Shown: one piece after another, positions 55,798 through 64,000 of the stretch | Layout: the number at the start of each line of letters is the position of its first letter | Numbering within the stretch: position 1 is the stretch's first letter | Origin: Saccharopolyspora oryzae | GTDB lineage: Bacteria > Actinomycetota > Actinomycetes > Mycobacteriales > Pseudonocardiaceae | Assembly: GCF_027853915.1 (NCBI RefSeq) | Contig: NZ_JAQGLA010000011.1 | Span: forward strand, 104,178-168,177 | Direction of reading: 5' to 3' | Length of the DNA: 64,000 nucleotides | The notes under the pieces: generated by a model | The model's input: only the letters and a program-made list of their open reading frames with translations | What the model was told of the DNA's origin: nothing | Database searches by the model: none | Program-made: the position numbers and the translations under genes

Positions 55798-57471
55798 CTA
55801 TCGATAGGCGCCCTGAACCCACCAACGGCCCTGCTCGTGCACCAGCAGCAGGGCCACCTCACCCGCCTCGAGCTCAGCGCCCGGCGCTCCCGGCTCAGCC
55901 GTGCTGGAGTCGGCTTCGAGCACCACCTGGACCCGCACCAGCGACCGCGGCGGCACCTGCGTCGCCGGGGCCGTCTGCCCGGCACCATCGGCCAGCAGCT
56001 CCACCCACCAGCGCTCGGTCACCGGCCACGGCCCGGCCCAGCCGGACACCGCGCGGGACCGGCCACCCGCCACCTCGACGCGGCTCGGCGCCGCCGTCAA
56101 CCGATCCCGGTCGGTGACCTCCACCGGCCGCCCCTCGACGTCGAGAACGACTGCGGGCCAAGGCGAATCCGGCACCACCGAGGGCGACGGGGACGGGATC
56201 CGCCCCGGCCACGGGTGGTCCGGTGCCAACGCGGGGCGGCGCTCGTCGCCCCACGGCACGAACCGCACCTGATCGCGCAGATCACGACCGCCGTCGAGCA
56301 CCCCGGTCAGCACCGCCTCCGGTCCGAGCATGCCCTGCACCCGGGCGAACGCGCGGCCGGCGCGGGCATCCGCCTCGCCGGTCGCGGCGCTGAGCAGGTC
56401 GAGCTGCAACCCACCCGCTCCGACGACCTCCTCCGGCCGGAGGCTCAGCACGCTCACCCCGGCCGTCGGGCGCTGCGACCCGCTGCGGCCGTTCAGCCAA
56501 CCGTCGAGCTGCCAGCGCACCCGATCCGCGGTGGCCGCCGGGGTCAACGGCTCCGCGCACCGCCACACCCGATCCAGCTCCTCGCCGTGCTCGGTCCGCG
56601 CCGAAATCCCCAGCCGCGTGCACGCCAGACCGAGATCGCCGAGCCTGGCGTGCAGCCGGTCCGCCAGCACCTTGGCCGCGAAAGCCGCCCGGTCCACCCG
56701 GTCCACCGGCGGATCGAGCTCCTCGGACACCACCAGGTCCGGCGGGACCTGCCGCCGCAGCACCGGCCGCTCCTCCCGGCCCCCGGCCGCGCGGTGCATC
56801 ACCAGCGCGGACCGGCCGAACCTCGTCGCGACGTCCGACGGATCCAGCGCGGCGAACTCGCCCAACGTGCGAATTCCCAAGCGCCGCAGCAGATCCACCA
56901 GCTCCGCCCGCTGCGCGACCTGCCGGCCGGTGAGTCGGTCGGCGAGCTGGTCGATCTCGTCGACGGCCAGCGGCGCGAGGAACTCCGGGCTCAACCCGGG
57001 CGCGACCAGCTGGCCGCGCCGAGCGGCCAGGACCGCCGCGAACAGCCCGTCCGCGATGCCCACCTGGCACTCGACCCCGACCTGCGCGTCGATCTTGTCG
57101 ATCACCCGCTCAGCAGCGCCCGCCTCTGATCCGAAGTAGCGCGCAGGCCCCCGCGCCGGAACCGCCACCAAGCCCGGGCGCACGATCTCCACCCCCGGCA
57201 TCATGTCCTCGACCGCGGCCACGACCGGCTCGAACAACCGCGCATCCCGATCCGGATCGTGTTCGCAGACAACGAGATCCGGGCAACGGCTCTGCGCCTC
57301 GCGGCGGCGCATGCCGCGGCGCACCCCGCCATCGCGGGCCGTCGCGGAGCAGGCCACCACCCGGTTGGCCGCGAACACCGCGGTGGGCACCAACGAACCG
57401 AGTTCGGCCGCGCGGGCGGCGGCGACCACCGGCCAGTCCGGGCACCACACGACGAGTCGACGAGGGGGCAT
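55798..57471 (-). CDS. imuB: ImuB, Y-family polymerase-like mutasome protein
   Basis: This 557-residue protein is related to Y-family polymerases, in the ImuB clade. It starts PPRRLVVWCPDWPVVAAARAAELG. The catalytic acidic residues of active Y polymerases are not seen in the usual places, as expected for ImuB. LAPLAVDEIDQLADRLTGRQVAQRAELVDLLRRLGIRTLGEFAAL is the helix-hairpin-helix part. QLDLLS at about residue 360 fits a sliding-clamp-binding motif. The end, HEQGRWWVQGAYR, is typical. The ATG at 57471 overlaps the imuA' stop (TGATG). Confidence 0.93.
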   Translation of the reverse strand: MPPRRLVVWCPDWPVVAAARAAELGSLVPTAVFAANRVVACSATARDGGVRRGMRRREAQSRCPDLVVCEHDPDRDARLFEPVVAAVEDMMPGVEIVRPGLVAVPARGPARYFGSEAGAAERVIDKIDAQVGVECQVGIADGLFAAVLAARRGQLVAPGLSPEFLAPLAVDEIDQLADRLTGRQVAQRAELVDLLRRLGIRTLGEFAALDPSDVATRFGRSALVMHRAAGGREERPVLRRQVPPDLVVSEELDPPVDRVDRAAFAAKVLADRLHARLGDLGLACTRLGISARTEHGEELDRVWRCAEPLTPAATADRVRWQLDGWLNGRSGSQRPTAGVSVLSLRPEEVVGAGGLQLDLLSAATGEADARAGRAFARVQGMLGPEAVLTGVLDGGRDLRDQVRFVPWGDERRPALAPDHPWPGRIPSPSPSVVPDSPWPAVVLDVEGRPVEVTDRDRLTAAPSRVEVAGGRSRAVSGWAGPWPVTERWWVELLADGAGQTAPATQVPPRSLVRVQVVLEADSSTAEPGAPGAELEAGEVALLLVHEQGRWWVQGAYR

Positions 57472-58190
57472 CACGAGCACCCCACCACCGGACGCAGCCG
57501 CGGCCGCGTGATCTCCACGGGCTCGTCCGCCGGAACTCCGACAGCTCCGCTGCGCGCCGGGAGGAGGAGCCGGCTCGAACGCGGCCGGGACGCCGCACCA
57601 CGTCCGCCCGCGTGCACCGTGACAGCACGTTCCCGCAGGTAGCCATGGCCCTGACCGAGCCCTCGCCAGCTGGCGTCAGCACAACGCAGCTGCACCTCGG
57701 CACCCGCCCACGGGCCGAACGGCAGCAGCACCGAACCGCGGTTGCGCGCTCTCGCCGACAGCCGTCGAGCATCCGAATCCGCGATCCGCCGAGTACCACC
57801 GACAGCGACCAGGTCCACCCCGTCGAGCAGCGCGGCGACCACACCCGCCGGGTCGCCGCCCGGCCGCGGAACCACCGCGAGCCTGGAGAGCTCCACACCG
57901 GCTTCAGCCGCGGCGACCAGGCTGATGCCGGCCAGCCCCACCACCGCGGCCCACGAGCCGTTGGCGGTCGCTTCGGCGAGCAGCGCGAAGAGGAGGGAAA
58001 CAGATCCGTGCACCGCCACCGTGCTGCCACGGCGCAAACCTGGCCATGGCAGCACGGCAGCGAGCTCCGTCCGCGTGGGCAGCACCCGGCCCGCACCAGG
58101 AACACCACCCGCTTCGACCACCGGCACACCCACGGACACCCCGTAAACCGCGGACGCGCCCGGCGACGTCGAAGACGCCATCGCGGACAT
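57471..58190 (-). CDS. imuA': ImuA'-like (RecA-related) mutasome protein
   Basis: This 239-residue protein, a distant RecA relative, occupies the first position of the actinobacterial mutasome cassette. LPWPGLRRGSTVAVHGSVSLLFALLAEATANGSWAAVVGLAGISLVAAAEAG resembles a RecA core with a degenerate Walker A. Its role is accessory to ImuB and DnaE2 in SOS mutagenesis. The ATG at 58190 is chosen because GGAGGCAGCG precedes it exactly. A perfect LexA box lies 160 bp upstream. The identification rests largely on context, since the sequence diverges fast. Confidence 0.85.
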   Translation of the reverse strand: MSAMASSTSPGASAVYGVSVGVPVVEAGGVPGAGRVLPTRTELAAVLPWPGLRRGSTVAVHGSVSLLFALLAEATANGSWAAVVGLAGISLVAAAEAGVELSRLAVVPRPGGDPAGVVAALLDGVDLVAVGGTRRIADSDARRLSARARNRGSVLLPFGPWAGAEVQLRCADASWRGLGQGHGYLRERAVTVHAGGRGAASRPRSSRLLLPARSGAVGVPADEPVEITRPRLRPVVGCS

Positions 58191-58349
58191 CGCTGCCTCC
58201 CCACATCGTGCGAGTGGATGCCCGACCCCGGCGCGGGCACCCACCAAGCCGCTGTGGGGAAGACAGCGGTGGAACCAGCACTGCGCCTGCACCCGAACGC
58301 AGCGCCGGTTCCAACGGATCAGTCGACCCCGACATCGCCTGATCCGAAC

Positions 58350-58365
58350 TCGAACCTCAGTTCGA
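58350..58365 (-). promoter_or_regulatory. Perfect LexA (SOS) box upstream of imuA'
   Basis: TCGAACCTCAGTTCGA (58350-58365) matches TCGAAC-N4-GTTCGA at all 12 fixed positions. It should control the imuA'-imuB unit. Confidence 0.92.
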
Positions 58366-58420
58366 ACAAGACAAGTAAACCCCGGCCAGAGCTCCGCGTC
58401 AAGGCCCGTAGCCAGATTGG

Positions 58421-58436
58421 GTGAACATTTGTTCGA
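58421..58436. promoter_or_regulatory. Second LexA-box-like site, 56 bp further upstream
   Basis: GTGAACATTTGTTCGA (58421-58436) matches the SOS box at 10 of 12 fixed positions. It could reinforce imuA' control or serve a plus-strand transcript. Confidence 0.6.
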
Positions 58437-58711
58437 TCGCCCGAAATTCGGCTGAGCGAAGGGGAAAAAGCCGCTACAACTCGATCGACGACCGCGTTCC
58501 CGGGCCCACCCGGACGGCCGCCCGGACCGCCCAGCAGCGGTCCGGGAACAGCCTCACCGAGCTCGCCGGGCCGGGGCTCCACGCCCCGACACCACCCGCC
58601 GGGCCAGCCGCGCGGCGAACGGATCCCACATGCTCCAGGAGGTTTCCCATGCGCACGTCCCGAACGGGCCAGACCCACCAGCACACCGCCGCGCTCGACA
58701 GCCCGGAAAAG
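58437..58711. other. Spacer without an accepted gene
   Basis: About 275 bp lie between the SOS boxes and the purH terminator. A plus-strand ATG at 58649 has a perfect AGGAGG six bases upstream, but the frame runs on as the antisense of purH and passes through the terminator stem. It is therefore not called as a gene. A weak long-range inverted repeat (GTTCCCGG, about 58496, with CCGGGAAC, about 58543) is also present. Confidence 0.45.
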
Positions 58712-58749
58712 CGAGCGGCGCGGACGACCGTGGTCGTCCGCGCCGCTCG
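58712..58749 (-). terminator. Terminator of purH
   Basis: An 18-bp perfect stem (CGAGCGGCGCGGACGACC, 58712-58729, with 58732-58749) is followed, on the minus strand, by CTTTTCC. It is a strong intrinsic terminator 13 bp beyond the purH stop. Confidence 0.95.
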
Positions 58750-58762
58750 AGGCAATCCCGGG

Positions 58763-60328
58763 TCAGTGCGCGAAGTGGCGCGTCCCGGTGAAGTAGAGCG
58801 GCACACCGGCCGCCTCCGCCGCCGCGATGGTGTCCGCGTCCCGGACCGAGCCACCCGGCTGCACGATGGCGCGCACCCCGGCGTCCAGCAGGACCTGCGG
58901 ACCGTCGGCGAACGGGAAGAACGCGTCGGACGCGGCCACCGAGCCCTTCGCCCGGTCACCCGCGCGGGAGACCGCCAGGCGCGCCGAGTCGACCCGGTTC
59001 ACCTGGCCCATGCCCACGCCGACCGTGGCCCCGCCGTCGGCCAGCAGGATCGCGTTGGACTTCACCGCGCGGCAGGCGCGCCAGGCGAACTTCAGGTCCG
59101 CCAGGGTGGCCTCGTCCACCGGCGAGCCGGCGGCCAGCGTCCAGTTGGCCGGGTCGTCGCCCTCGGCGTCGATGGCGTCGGAGCCCTGCACCAGCATGCC
59201 GCCGGAGATCGCCCGCATCTCGATCCGGCCGCTCTTGGGCGGCTGCGCGGTCAGGATCCGGATGTTCTTCTTCTTGCTCAGCACGTCCACCGCGCCGTCG
59301 GCGTAGCCGGGCGCCACGACGACCTCGGTGAAGATCTCGGCGACCTGCTCGGCCATCGCCACCGACACCTCGCGGTTGGTCGCGATGACACCGCCGAACG
59401 CGCTGACCGGGTCGCACTCGTGCGCCTTGCGGTGCGCGGCGGCGATGTCGTCGGCCACCGCGATGCCGCACGGGTTGGCGTGCTTGATGATCGCCACGCA
59501 CGGCTCGTCGTGGTCGTGCGCCGCGCGCCAGGCCGCGTCGGAGTCGACGTAGTTGTTGTACGACATCTCCTTGCCGTGCAGCTGGGCCGCGGCCGCGAGA
59601 CCGGTGGCCTCACCGCCGGAGACGTACAGCGCGGCGGGCTGGTGCGGGTTCTCCCCGTAGCGCAGCGCGGAGCGGCGCTCCCAGGTCTCGCCGATCCAGC
59701 CGGGGAACACCGAGTCGTCCCCGGTCGGCACCTTGCTCATCCAGGACGCCACCGCGACGTCGTAGGAGGCGGTGTGCCGGAACGCAGCAGCGGCCAGCTC
59801 GACCCGGTCGGACTGCGTGAAGCCGCCCTCCCGGACCTGCTCCAGCACCCACTCGTAGCGGTTGGGGTCGACCACGACCGCGACGTTCGCGTGGTTCTTG
59901 GCCGAGGCTCGCACCATCGCCGGACCGCCGATGTCGATCTGCTCGATCACCTCGTCCTGCGCGGCGCCCGAGGCCACCGTCTGCACGAACGGGTAGAGGT
60001 TCACCACCAGCAGGTCGAACGGGGCGATGTCCAGCTCGCGCAGCTGGTCGGCGTGCTCCGGGCGGCGCAGGTCGGCCAGCAGCCCGGCGTGCACCCGCGG
60101 GTGCAGGGTCTTGACCCGGCCGTCGAGCGCCTCCGGGAAGCCGGTGAGCTCCTCGACCGGGGTCACCGGCACGCCCGCGGCCGCGAGGGTGCGGGCGGTG
60201 CCACCGGTGGACACGATCTCCACACCGGCCGCGTGCAGCCCGGTGGCCAGCTCCAGCAGGCCCGACTTGTCCGACACGCCGATCAGCGCGCGGCGAACTG
60301 CGCGCCGCTCCTGCGAGTTCGCGGTCAC
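58763..60328 (-). CDS. purH: Bifunctional AICAR formyltransferase/IMP cyclohydrolase
   Basis: This 521-residue enzyme catalyses the last two steps of IMP synthesis. The N-terminal MGS-like cyclohydrolase domain has [19 protein letters not shown] and [17 protein letters not shown]. The formyltransferase domain has [26 protein letters not shown] and [14 protein letters not shown], with catalytic Lys and His in KHANPCG. The end, [14 protein letters not shown], is the standard C-terminus. The GTG at 60328 overlaps the purN stop (GTGA) and follows GAAGGTGAG. Length is normal. Confidence 0.97.
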   Translation of the reverse strand: MTANSQERRAVRRALIGVSDKSGLLELATGLHAAGVEIVSTGGTARTLAAAGVPVTPVEELTGFPEALDGRVKTLHPRVHAGLLADLRRPEHADQLRELDIAPFDLLVVNLYPFVQTVASGAAQDEVIEQIDIGGPAMVRASAKNHANVAVVVDPNRYEWVLEQVREGGFTQSDRVELAAAAFRHTASYDVAVASWMSKVPTGDDSVFPGWIGETWERRSALRYGENPHQPAALYVSGGEATGLAAAAQLHGKEMSYNNYVDSDAAWRAAHDHDEPCVAIIKHANPCGIAVADDIAAAHRKAHECDPVSAFGGVIATNREVSVAMAEQVAEIFTEVVVAPGYADGAVDVLSKKKNIRILTAQPPKSGRIEMRAISGGMLVQGSDAIDAEGDDPANWTLAAGSPVDEATLADLKFAWRACRAVKSNAILLADGGATVGVGMGQVNRVDSARLAVSRAGDRAKGSVAASDAFFPFADGPQVLLDAGVRAIVQPGGSVRDADTIAAAEAAGVPLYFTGTRHFAH

Positions 60329-60993
60329 GGGATACTCACCTTCCGTCCCTGCACGGTCCAACCGTGCAACGCCAGCTGTTCCAGGGTGTCGACCAGCAAT
60401 CGCCGCTCGACTGCCTTGATCCGCTCGTGCAAGCTCGCCTCGTCGTCGTCGGGCCGCACCTCGACCGCTTCCTGCGCGAGGATCGGTCCGGTGTCCACCC
60501 CGGCATCGACCACGAACAGCGTGCAGCCGGTGACGCGCACGCCGTACTCCAGCGCGTCGCGCGCGCCGTGCATGCCCGGGAAAGAGGGCAGCAGCGCCGG
60601 GTGGCTGTTGAGGTACCGGCCGTCGAAGCGGGCCAAGAAGTTCGCGCCGACCAGCTTCATGAACCCGGCGGAGACCACCAGGTCGGGTTCGTGCTCGGCG
60701 CAGGCGTCGGCCAGTGCGCGGTCCCAGTCGTCGCGGCTCGGGTGGTCCTTGACCCGGCGGACGAAGGTCGGCACCCCAGCGCGCTCGGCCCGGGCGAGCC
60801 CTTCGATGCCGTCGCGATCCGCTCCGACCGCGACCACCTGCACGGGGTAGTCGGGCGAGCTGGTCGCGTCGAGCAGGGACTGCAGCAGAGTTCCGGAGCC
60901 GGACACCAGCACGACCACGCGTGCCGGATCGGCGGTGGTGAACCGGGCGGGCGACGCAGCGGTGTTCGACGGGTCGGTCGTACTCGGATTCAG
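60325..60993 (-). CDS. purN: Phosphoribosylglycinamide formyltransferase, probable CTG start
   Basis: This enzyme transfers a formyl group from 10-formyl-THF to GAR in purine synthesis. [18 protein letters not shown] is the nucleotide-binding start, [39 protein letters not shown] holds the active-site Asn and His, and [15 protein letters not shown] carries the catalytic Asp. No ATG, GTG or TTG precedes the core in a good position; the in-frame GTG at 60918 has no ribosome site. CTG at 60993 has AGGAG with a 6-base spacer and an open frame of 25 codons before 60918 ([15 protein letters not shown]...). The product would have 222 residues. Confidence 0.9.
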   Translation of the reverse strand: MNPSTTDPSNTAASPARFTTADPARVVVLVSGSGTLLQSLLDATSSPDYPVQVVAVGADRDGIEGLARAERAGVPTFVRRVKDHPSRDDWDRALADACAEHEPDLVVSAGFMKLVGANFLARFDGRYLNSHPALLPSFPGMHGARDALEYGVRVTGCTLFVVDAGVDTGPILAQEAVEVRPDDDEASLHERIKAVERRLLVDTLEQLALHGWTVQGRKVSIP

Positions 60994-61027
60994 CGTTCGC
61001 TCCTGACGTGCCTGGGCGCGATCTCAA

Positions 61028-61049
61028 CCAGCAGCGTAAGCGCTGCTGG
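61028..61049 (-). promoter_or_regulatory. Hairpin upstream of purN
   Basis: CCAGCAGCG (61028-61036) pairs perfectly with CGCTGCTGG (61041-61049), 4-nt loop. It lies between the DUF6350 stop and the purN ribosome site (61000-61004). It may be the terminator of the upstream gene or an attenuator-like stem in the purN leader. Confidence 0.5.
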
Positions 61050-61174
61050 AGGGTCTGACGCGGCCAGGGCCCCAGGAGTGGCGCAACCCTCACCGCGAAC
61101 AGCGCCGAGGCGGCACCACCCGGGGCGCAACCCACCCGAAACGGGCAGATCTCCCGCACCCGAGCGGTCGGGAG

Positions 61175-62722
61175 CTAGTCGGCCCGGTTCTGGCCGCCGT
61201 CCCTGGTCCAGGCCTCGCGCCGGGCCTCGTCGACGGTCCAGTCCGAGCCGGTGTCACCGTCGAACTCGCTGGGGTCTATCTCGGAGTGCGCGCTCCTGGT
61301 CGAGGAGAGCGGTTCGCGCGCGTGCGGGATCTCCGGGTCGAAGTCATCGGGATCGACCGCGTCCGCTTCGGGCTCGGCGTCCACGTCCGAAGTGGACGGC
61401 TGTTCGCCATCCGCATCTGCCGGGGATTCCGCGTCCTCGGCGGAGTCCTCGTTCACATCGTCCGCATCAACCGGAAGGGAGTCGGTTTCCGACGCATCAG
61501 CGTCCGCAGCCGGGTCTGCCCCCTCGGCGGTGTCTCCGCCTGCGGGCACGGGCTCTTCGAAGTCGACCGGGCCAGCGAGCCAGGTCACGGCGGCTGCCGG
61601 GATGCCGATCCAGCACATCGTCATCGCAGCCAGCTCGAGCGGTCGCAGCGACACCGGGCTGAACTGCCCGCCACCGAGGTCGCCGCCGGCGACCTGGGCG
61701 AGGACCAACGTGCCCAGCGCCGCGACGCAGGCCGCCACACCGACCGCCAGCAACCGGTGCGACACGCCGCCGGAGACCCGGCGGCAGGCGAAGCCGACGA
61801 GCGCGCCGGCGGCGAGCGGCAGCACCAGCGCCGCGGCCGACCAGCCCGGCCCCTCCTGCGACGGCAAGATCGCGAGCAGGGGAAGGTCGGGCACCGGCCC
61901 AGGCGTGGCGTGCAAGGGCTGCACCGTCAGCCCGCCCAGCGACAGGCCGGTGCCGGCGGCGAAGGCCCAGCCCGCCAGCACTCCGTTCGGCAGGTACAGC
62001 AGCGACAGGAGGGAGGTTCCGATCGCGTCACCGGCAGCGCCGGATCGCGCCATCGAGGCGACCATGTCCGGCGCCGAGGCGCAGATCCCGACCAGCAGCA
62101 CCACACCGCCGGCGGCGACCACCGCAGAGAGTGCGAGCAGACCGATGCGCAGGCCTGACCACACCTCGGCCTCGACCCGTTCCCAGACCAGGTAGATGAG
62201 CCCGCAGCGGTTCGCCACGCCTGCCGCCGAGGCAGCGGTGGCGGTCAAGCCGCAGCTCAGGAAGGCATCGACCGGGACGGCGCGGAACGGCCCGGCCAGC
62301 ACGAGGGCGATGGCCGCGCCGACGAAGGCGTGCACCAGGCCCATGGTCGCGATGACCGGCCACGCCTGGTCCGGTCGTCGCAGCCTGGAACGCCGCGCCA
62401 CCCAGGCCGAGGCGGCCGCGATCAGCAGCATCACGGCCGCGGTCGGGAGCAGCGGGAGCACGCTCAGCGGTGCGCCCGTGATCGTCAGCGCGGACTGGTG
62501 CAGGACCAGCCACCCGGGCAGCGCGGCCAGCAGCACCACGAGCGGGCTGAACCCGGCGTTGCTGGCGGTGGCCGTCACCAGGGCGATCAGTCCGGCCGAC
62601 AGCAGGTAGCCGAGGACCAGGACGGTGCAGGTCGCGCCGATGAGCAGCCACCAGCGGAGGCCGAGACTGCGCTCGCGGGGGCCGTCGGCGATGGCGTGGG
62701 GAATCGACTCGAGCACGGACAC
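61175..62722 (-). CDS. DUF6350 (PerM-like) membrane protein with long acidic C-tail
   Basis: This 515-residue integral membrane protein of the DUF6350 family is often annotated as cell division protein PerM in mycobacteria. About ten hydrophobic helices fill residues 20-380, including WWLLIGATCTVLVLGYLLSAGLIALV and LSVLPLLPTAAVMLLIAAASAWV. A tail of about 125 residues rich in Asp, Glu, Ser and Pro follows and should be cytoplasmic or disordered. The family normally sits beside purN and purH, as here. Mycobacterial PerM supports division under stress; the same role here is inferred. Confidence 0.9.
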   Translation of the reverse strand: MSVLESIPHAIADGPRERSLGLRWWLLIGATCTVLVLGYLLSAGLIALVTATASNAGFSPLVVLLAALPGWLVLHQSALTITGAPLSVLPLLPTAAVMLLIAAASAWVARRSRLRRPDQAWPVIATMGLVHAFVGAAIALVLAGPFRAVPVDAFLSCGLTATAASAAGVANRCGLIYLVWERVEAEVWSGLRIGLLALSAVVAAGGVVLLVGICASAPDMVASMARSGAAGDAIGTSLLSLLYLPNGVLAGWAFAAGTGLSLGGLTVQPLHATPGPVPDLPLLAILPSQEGPGWSAAALVLPLAAGALVGFACRRVSGGVSHRLLAVGVAACVAALGTLVLAQVAGGDLGGGQFSPVSLRPLELAAMTMCWIGIPAAAVTWLAGPVDFEEPVPAGGDTAEGADPAADADASETDSLPVDADDVNEDSAEDAESPADADGEQPSTSDVDAEPEADAVDPDDFDPEIPHAREPLSSTRSAHSEIDPSEFDGDTGSDWTVDEARREAWTRDGGQNRAD

Positions 62723-62854
62723 GTTGCCGAATGTCGCACCACAATTCCGCCGAACGGGTCACAACACGCCGCCACCTCCACCCATCGGGCGACATCGAAC
62801 GTCCATTTAGGACGCTCCCGCGGCCTGTCCCACCGCCCTGCTTCACCGAAAGAA

Positions 62855-62884
62855 AGCACGGGCGGCCCGCAGGCCACCCGTGCT
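62855..62884 (-). terminator. Terminator of the DUF5336 gene
   Basis: AGCACGGG plus GGCC (62855-62867) pairs with GGCC plus CCCGTGCT (62872-62884) with one C-A mismatch and a 4-nt loop, 18 bp beyond the stop. Confidence 0.82.
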
Positions 62885-62901
62885 CGATCGATCTTCAGCT
62901 A

Positions 62902-63774
62902 TCAGAATTCCTGCCGGTTGAGGCCGGGGTGCGGCATCTGCTGGGTGCCCTGCGGACCGCTGCCCTGGCCACCTTGACCGGACTGACCGGCAGCTCCCTG
63001 GTTCGGCGGACCGTCCTGCCCGGCGGAACCACCCTGACCGGCAGGAGCACCCTGACCAGCGGGAGCGCCCTGACCGGTGGGGGCGCCGCCCTGACCGGCG
63101 AAGCCGGGCTGACCGGCGGGACCGGACGGGTTCGGGGCCGGGGAGCCACCCGAGGACGGGTTCCAGCCGCCCGGCTGCTGCGGCTGTCCACCGGTGGCCG
63201 GGCTCCAGCCGCCGCTCGCCGGCGCGAACTGCCCGGGCTTGGCGGGCGGCGCCGCGGGGTTCCACCCACCGGGGCCACCGGGCTTGCCGGGGCCGCCCTG
63301 CTGACCGGGCTGGAACGGGCCGGGCTGGCCACCCTGACCGGACGGGCCGGACGGGGGCTTGCTGGCCGAGTCGGAGCTCTGCGGCACGTTGATGATCCCG
63401 CCGTCGATCAGCAGGTTCCCGACCACACCGGCGAGCTGCGCGATGGCCAGCAGCAGGAGCAGCACGACGATGCCGCCGGAGGTGCCGCCGATGAGGTCCT
63501 GCAGCAGCGCGAGGGTGGCGTAGGCGGACAGCGGCGCGGCGGCGACCAGCAAGTTCGGCGTCTTCGGCACGAAGCGCAGGCCGGCCAGCGCTGCGGAGGT
63601 GATGATGGAGAATCCGGCCAGGCTGCCGACGAGCACACCGGCGATCTCGCTGAAGAAGCCGATCAGGTAACCGACCAGACCGGCCCCGGCCGCCACCAGC
63701 GCCAGGATCTCCTTCAAGCCGAGTGCGGGCCCGGCCGAGCTGGACTTCCGCGACGGGGGATACGGGGCGGACAT
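62902..63774 (-). CDS. DUF5336 membrane protein with Gly/Pro/Gln-rich tail
   Basis: This 290-residue protein of the DUF5336 family is related to the mycobacterial 34-kDa antigen type. Four hydrophobic helices lie in residues about 20-125 (ILALVAAGAGLVGYLIGFF, IAGVLVGSLAGFSIITSAALAGL, LLVAAAPLSAYATLALLQDLI, GIVVLLLLLAIAQLAGVVGNLLI). A low-complexity tail of about 160 residues follows, rich in Gly, Pro and Gln with GAPAGQGAPAGQG repeats. The ATG at 63774 follows AGGAG at a long spacing. It forms a conserved block with DUF6350, purN and purH. Function unknown. Confidence 0.9.
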   Translation of the reverse strand: MSAPYPPSRKSSSAGPALGLKEILALVAAGAGLVGYLIGFFSEIAGVLVGSLAGFSIITSAALAGLRFVPKTPNLLVAAAPLSAYATLALLQDLIGGTSGGIVVLLLLLAIAQLAGVVGNLLIDGGIINVPQSSDSASKPPSGPSGQGGQPGPFQPGQQGGPGKPGGPGGWNPAAPPAKPGQFAPASGGWSPATGGQPQQPGGWNPSSGGSPAPNPSGPAGQPGFAGQGGAPTGQGAPAGQGAPAGQGGSAGQDGPPNQGAAGQSGQGGQGSGPQGTQQMPHPGLNRQEF

Positions 63775-64000
63775 GCTGTGGTGACACTCCTCAATAGGCG
63801 TTCGGGGAACGAGGACGGGCCAGGCCGACGGTGTCCGCCGACCGAACCCAGTGTGCCGGAAAACGCTGGCACCGGTGTTCGAACGCAGTGCGCATCGGGG
63901 GTCGCGCACTCCAGGACCAGGTGACCAGCGGTTCGGGCTCGACGAGCTCTGGCGAGAACGAGCCGCCGAAACACGTGCTACAAGCCGTCGGGGGCGGGGC
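63775..64000. other. Window end, no gene assigned
   Basis: About 225 bp lie upstream of DUF5336. Open frames here have no ribosome site, and their translations look like artefacts. A gene boundary lies beyond the window. Confidence 0.4.

Noticed and set aside
58649..58711. Plus-strand ATG at 58649 with a perfect AGGAGG six bases upstream, downstream of a LexA-like site
   Set aside because: The frame stays open through the purH terminator and then along the whole antisense of purH, as expected in high-GC DNA. The translation has no recognisable start domain. A short SOS-induced peptide cannot be excluded without RNA data.
1..64000. CRISPR array, insertion sequence or prophage
   Set aside because: No regularly spaced direct repeats with unique spacers, no transposase or phage structural genes, and no flanking target duplications were seen.

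Overview
The window is chromosomal DNA of a high-GC actinobacterium. Several features point to the Pseudonocardiaceae, probably Saccharopolyspora or a close relative (inference from gene content, not a database match): XRE-DUF5753/DUF397 pairs, a DUF3017 gene beside folD, the DUF5336-DUF6350-purN-purH block, an actinobacterial ImuA'-ImuB-DnaE2 mutasome, frequent GTG and TTG starts, and TCGAAC-N4-GTTCGA SOS boxes. There is no prophage, insertion sequence, integrase or CRISPR array. The window is ordinary chromosome with accessory patches.

Layout. 0-7.7 kb: the C-terminal half of a subtilase, a ferredoxin-reductase-type flavoprotein, a TetR gene facing two tandem RibD/DHFR-like reductases, exonuclease III, and an OmpR-type two-component system. 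7.8-14.2 kb: an XRE-DUF5753/DUF397 pair with an array of TGCACG half-sites, an acid phosphatase lipoprotein, a nucleoside hydrolase with its GntR regulator and operator pair, and a BNR-repeat protein overlapping a MoaD/ThiS-like protein. 14.4-19.7 kb: an unusual cluster of small exported proteins. It has four Gly/Asn-rich paralogues, two acidic peptides sharing a KGEQNA motif, an SSI-type protease inhibitor and two other secreted proteins. Strong hairpin terminators separate them, and the intergenic regions are rich in GATCAC/GTGATC. 20.2-28.3 kb: tRNA-Val(GAC), an SH3-like protein, NADP-isocitrate dehydrogenase, a YdjM-type membrane hydrolase, a lipoprotein, DUF1918, a TetR-quinone oxidoreductase pair, DUF4253, and an XRE-cupin regulator facing a B3/4 protein.

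28.4-34.5 kb: a phosphonate uptake and degradation operon with overlapping genes (GntR regulator upstream, then a TIGR03364-type FAD oxidoreductase, a phosphonatase-like HAD hydrolase, PhnD, PhnC and a double-length PhnE). It lacks a PhnW transaminase; the flavoenzyme probably supplies the aldehyde. 34.5-38.2 kb: a repeat-dense spacer, DUF3017, folD and two overlapping transporter genes. 38.5-41.2 kb: an 887-residue protein joining a YezG/DUF600-like (immunity-type) N-terminus to a C-terminal TNT (NAD+ glycohydrolase toxin) domain, with a tandem LPQR repeat between them and no visible export signal. 41.3-52.3 kb: a GNAT, a NarL/DesK-type two-component pair, an exported S33 peptidase, LysE, a pentapeptide-repeat protein, a universal stress protein, an M20 peptidase, an imine-reductase-like enzyme with a divergent MerR, and an epoxide hydrolase with a divergent WYL regulator. 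52.4-58.4 kb: the SOS mutasome imuA'-imuB-dnaE2 with LexA boxes. 58.7-63.8 kb: purH, purN (probable CTG start), DUF6350 and DUF5336.

The strongest leads are the YezG-TNT fusion, the small secreted-protein cluster with its repeated promoter-region motif, the palindromic intergenic repeats at 0.7 and 34.7 kb (sharing a 22-nt identical stretch), the 44-bp near-palindrome at 4.93 kb, the TGCACG array, and the transaminase-free phosphonate operon.
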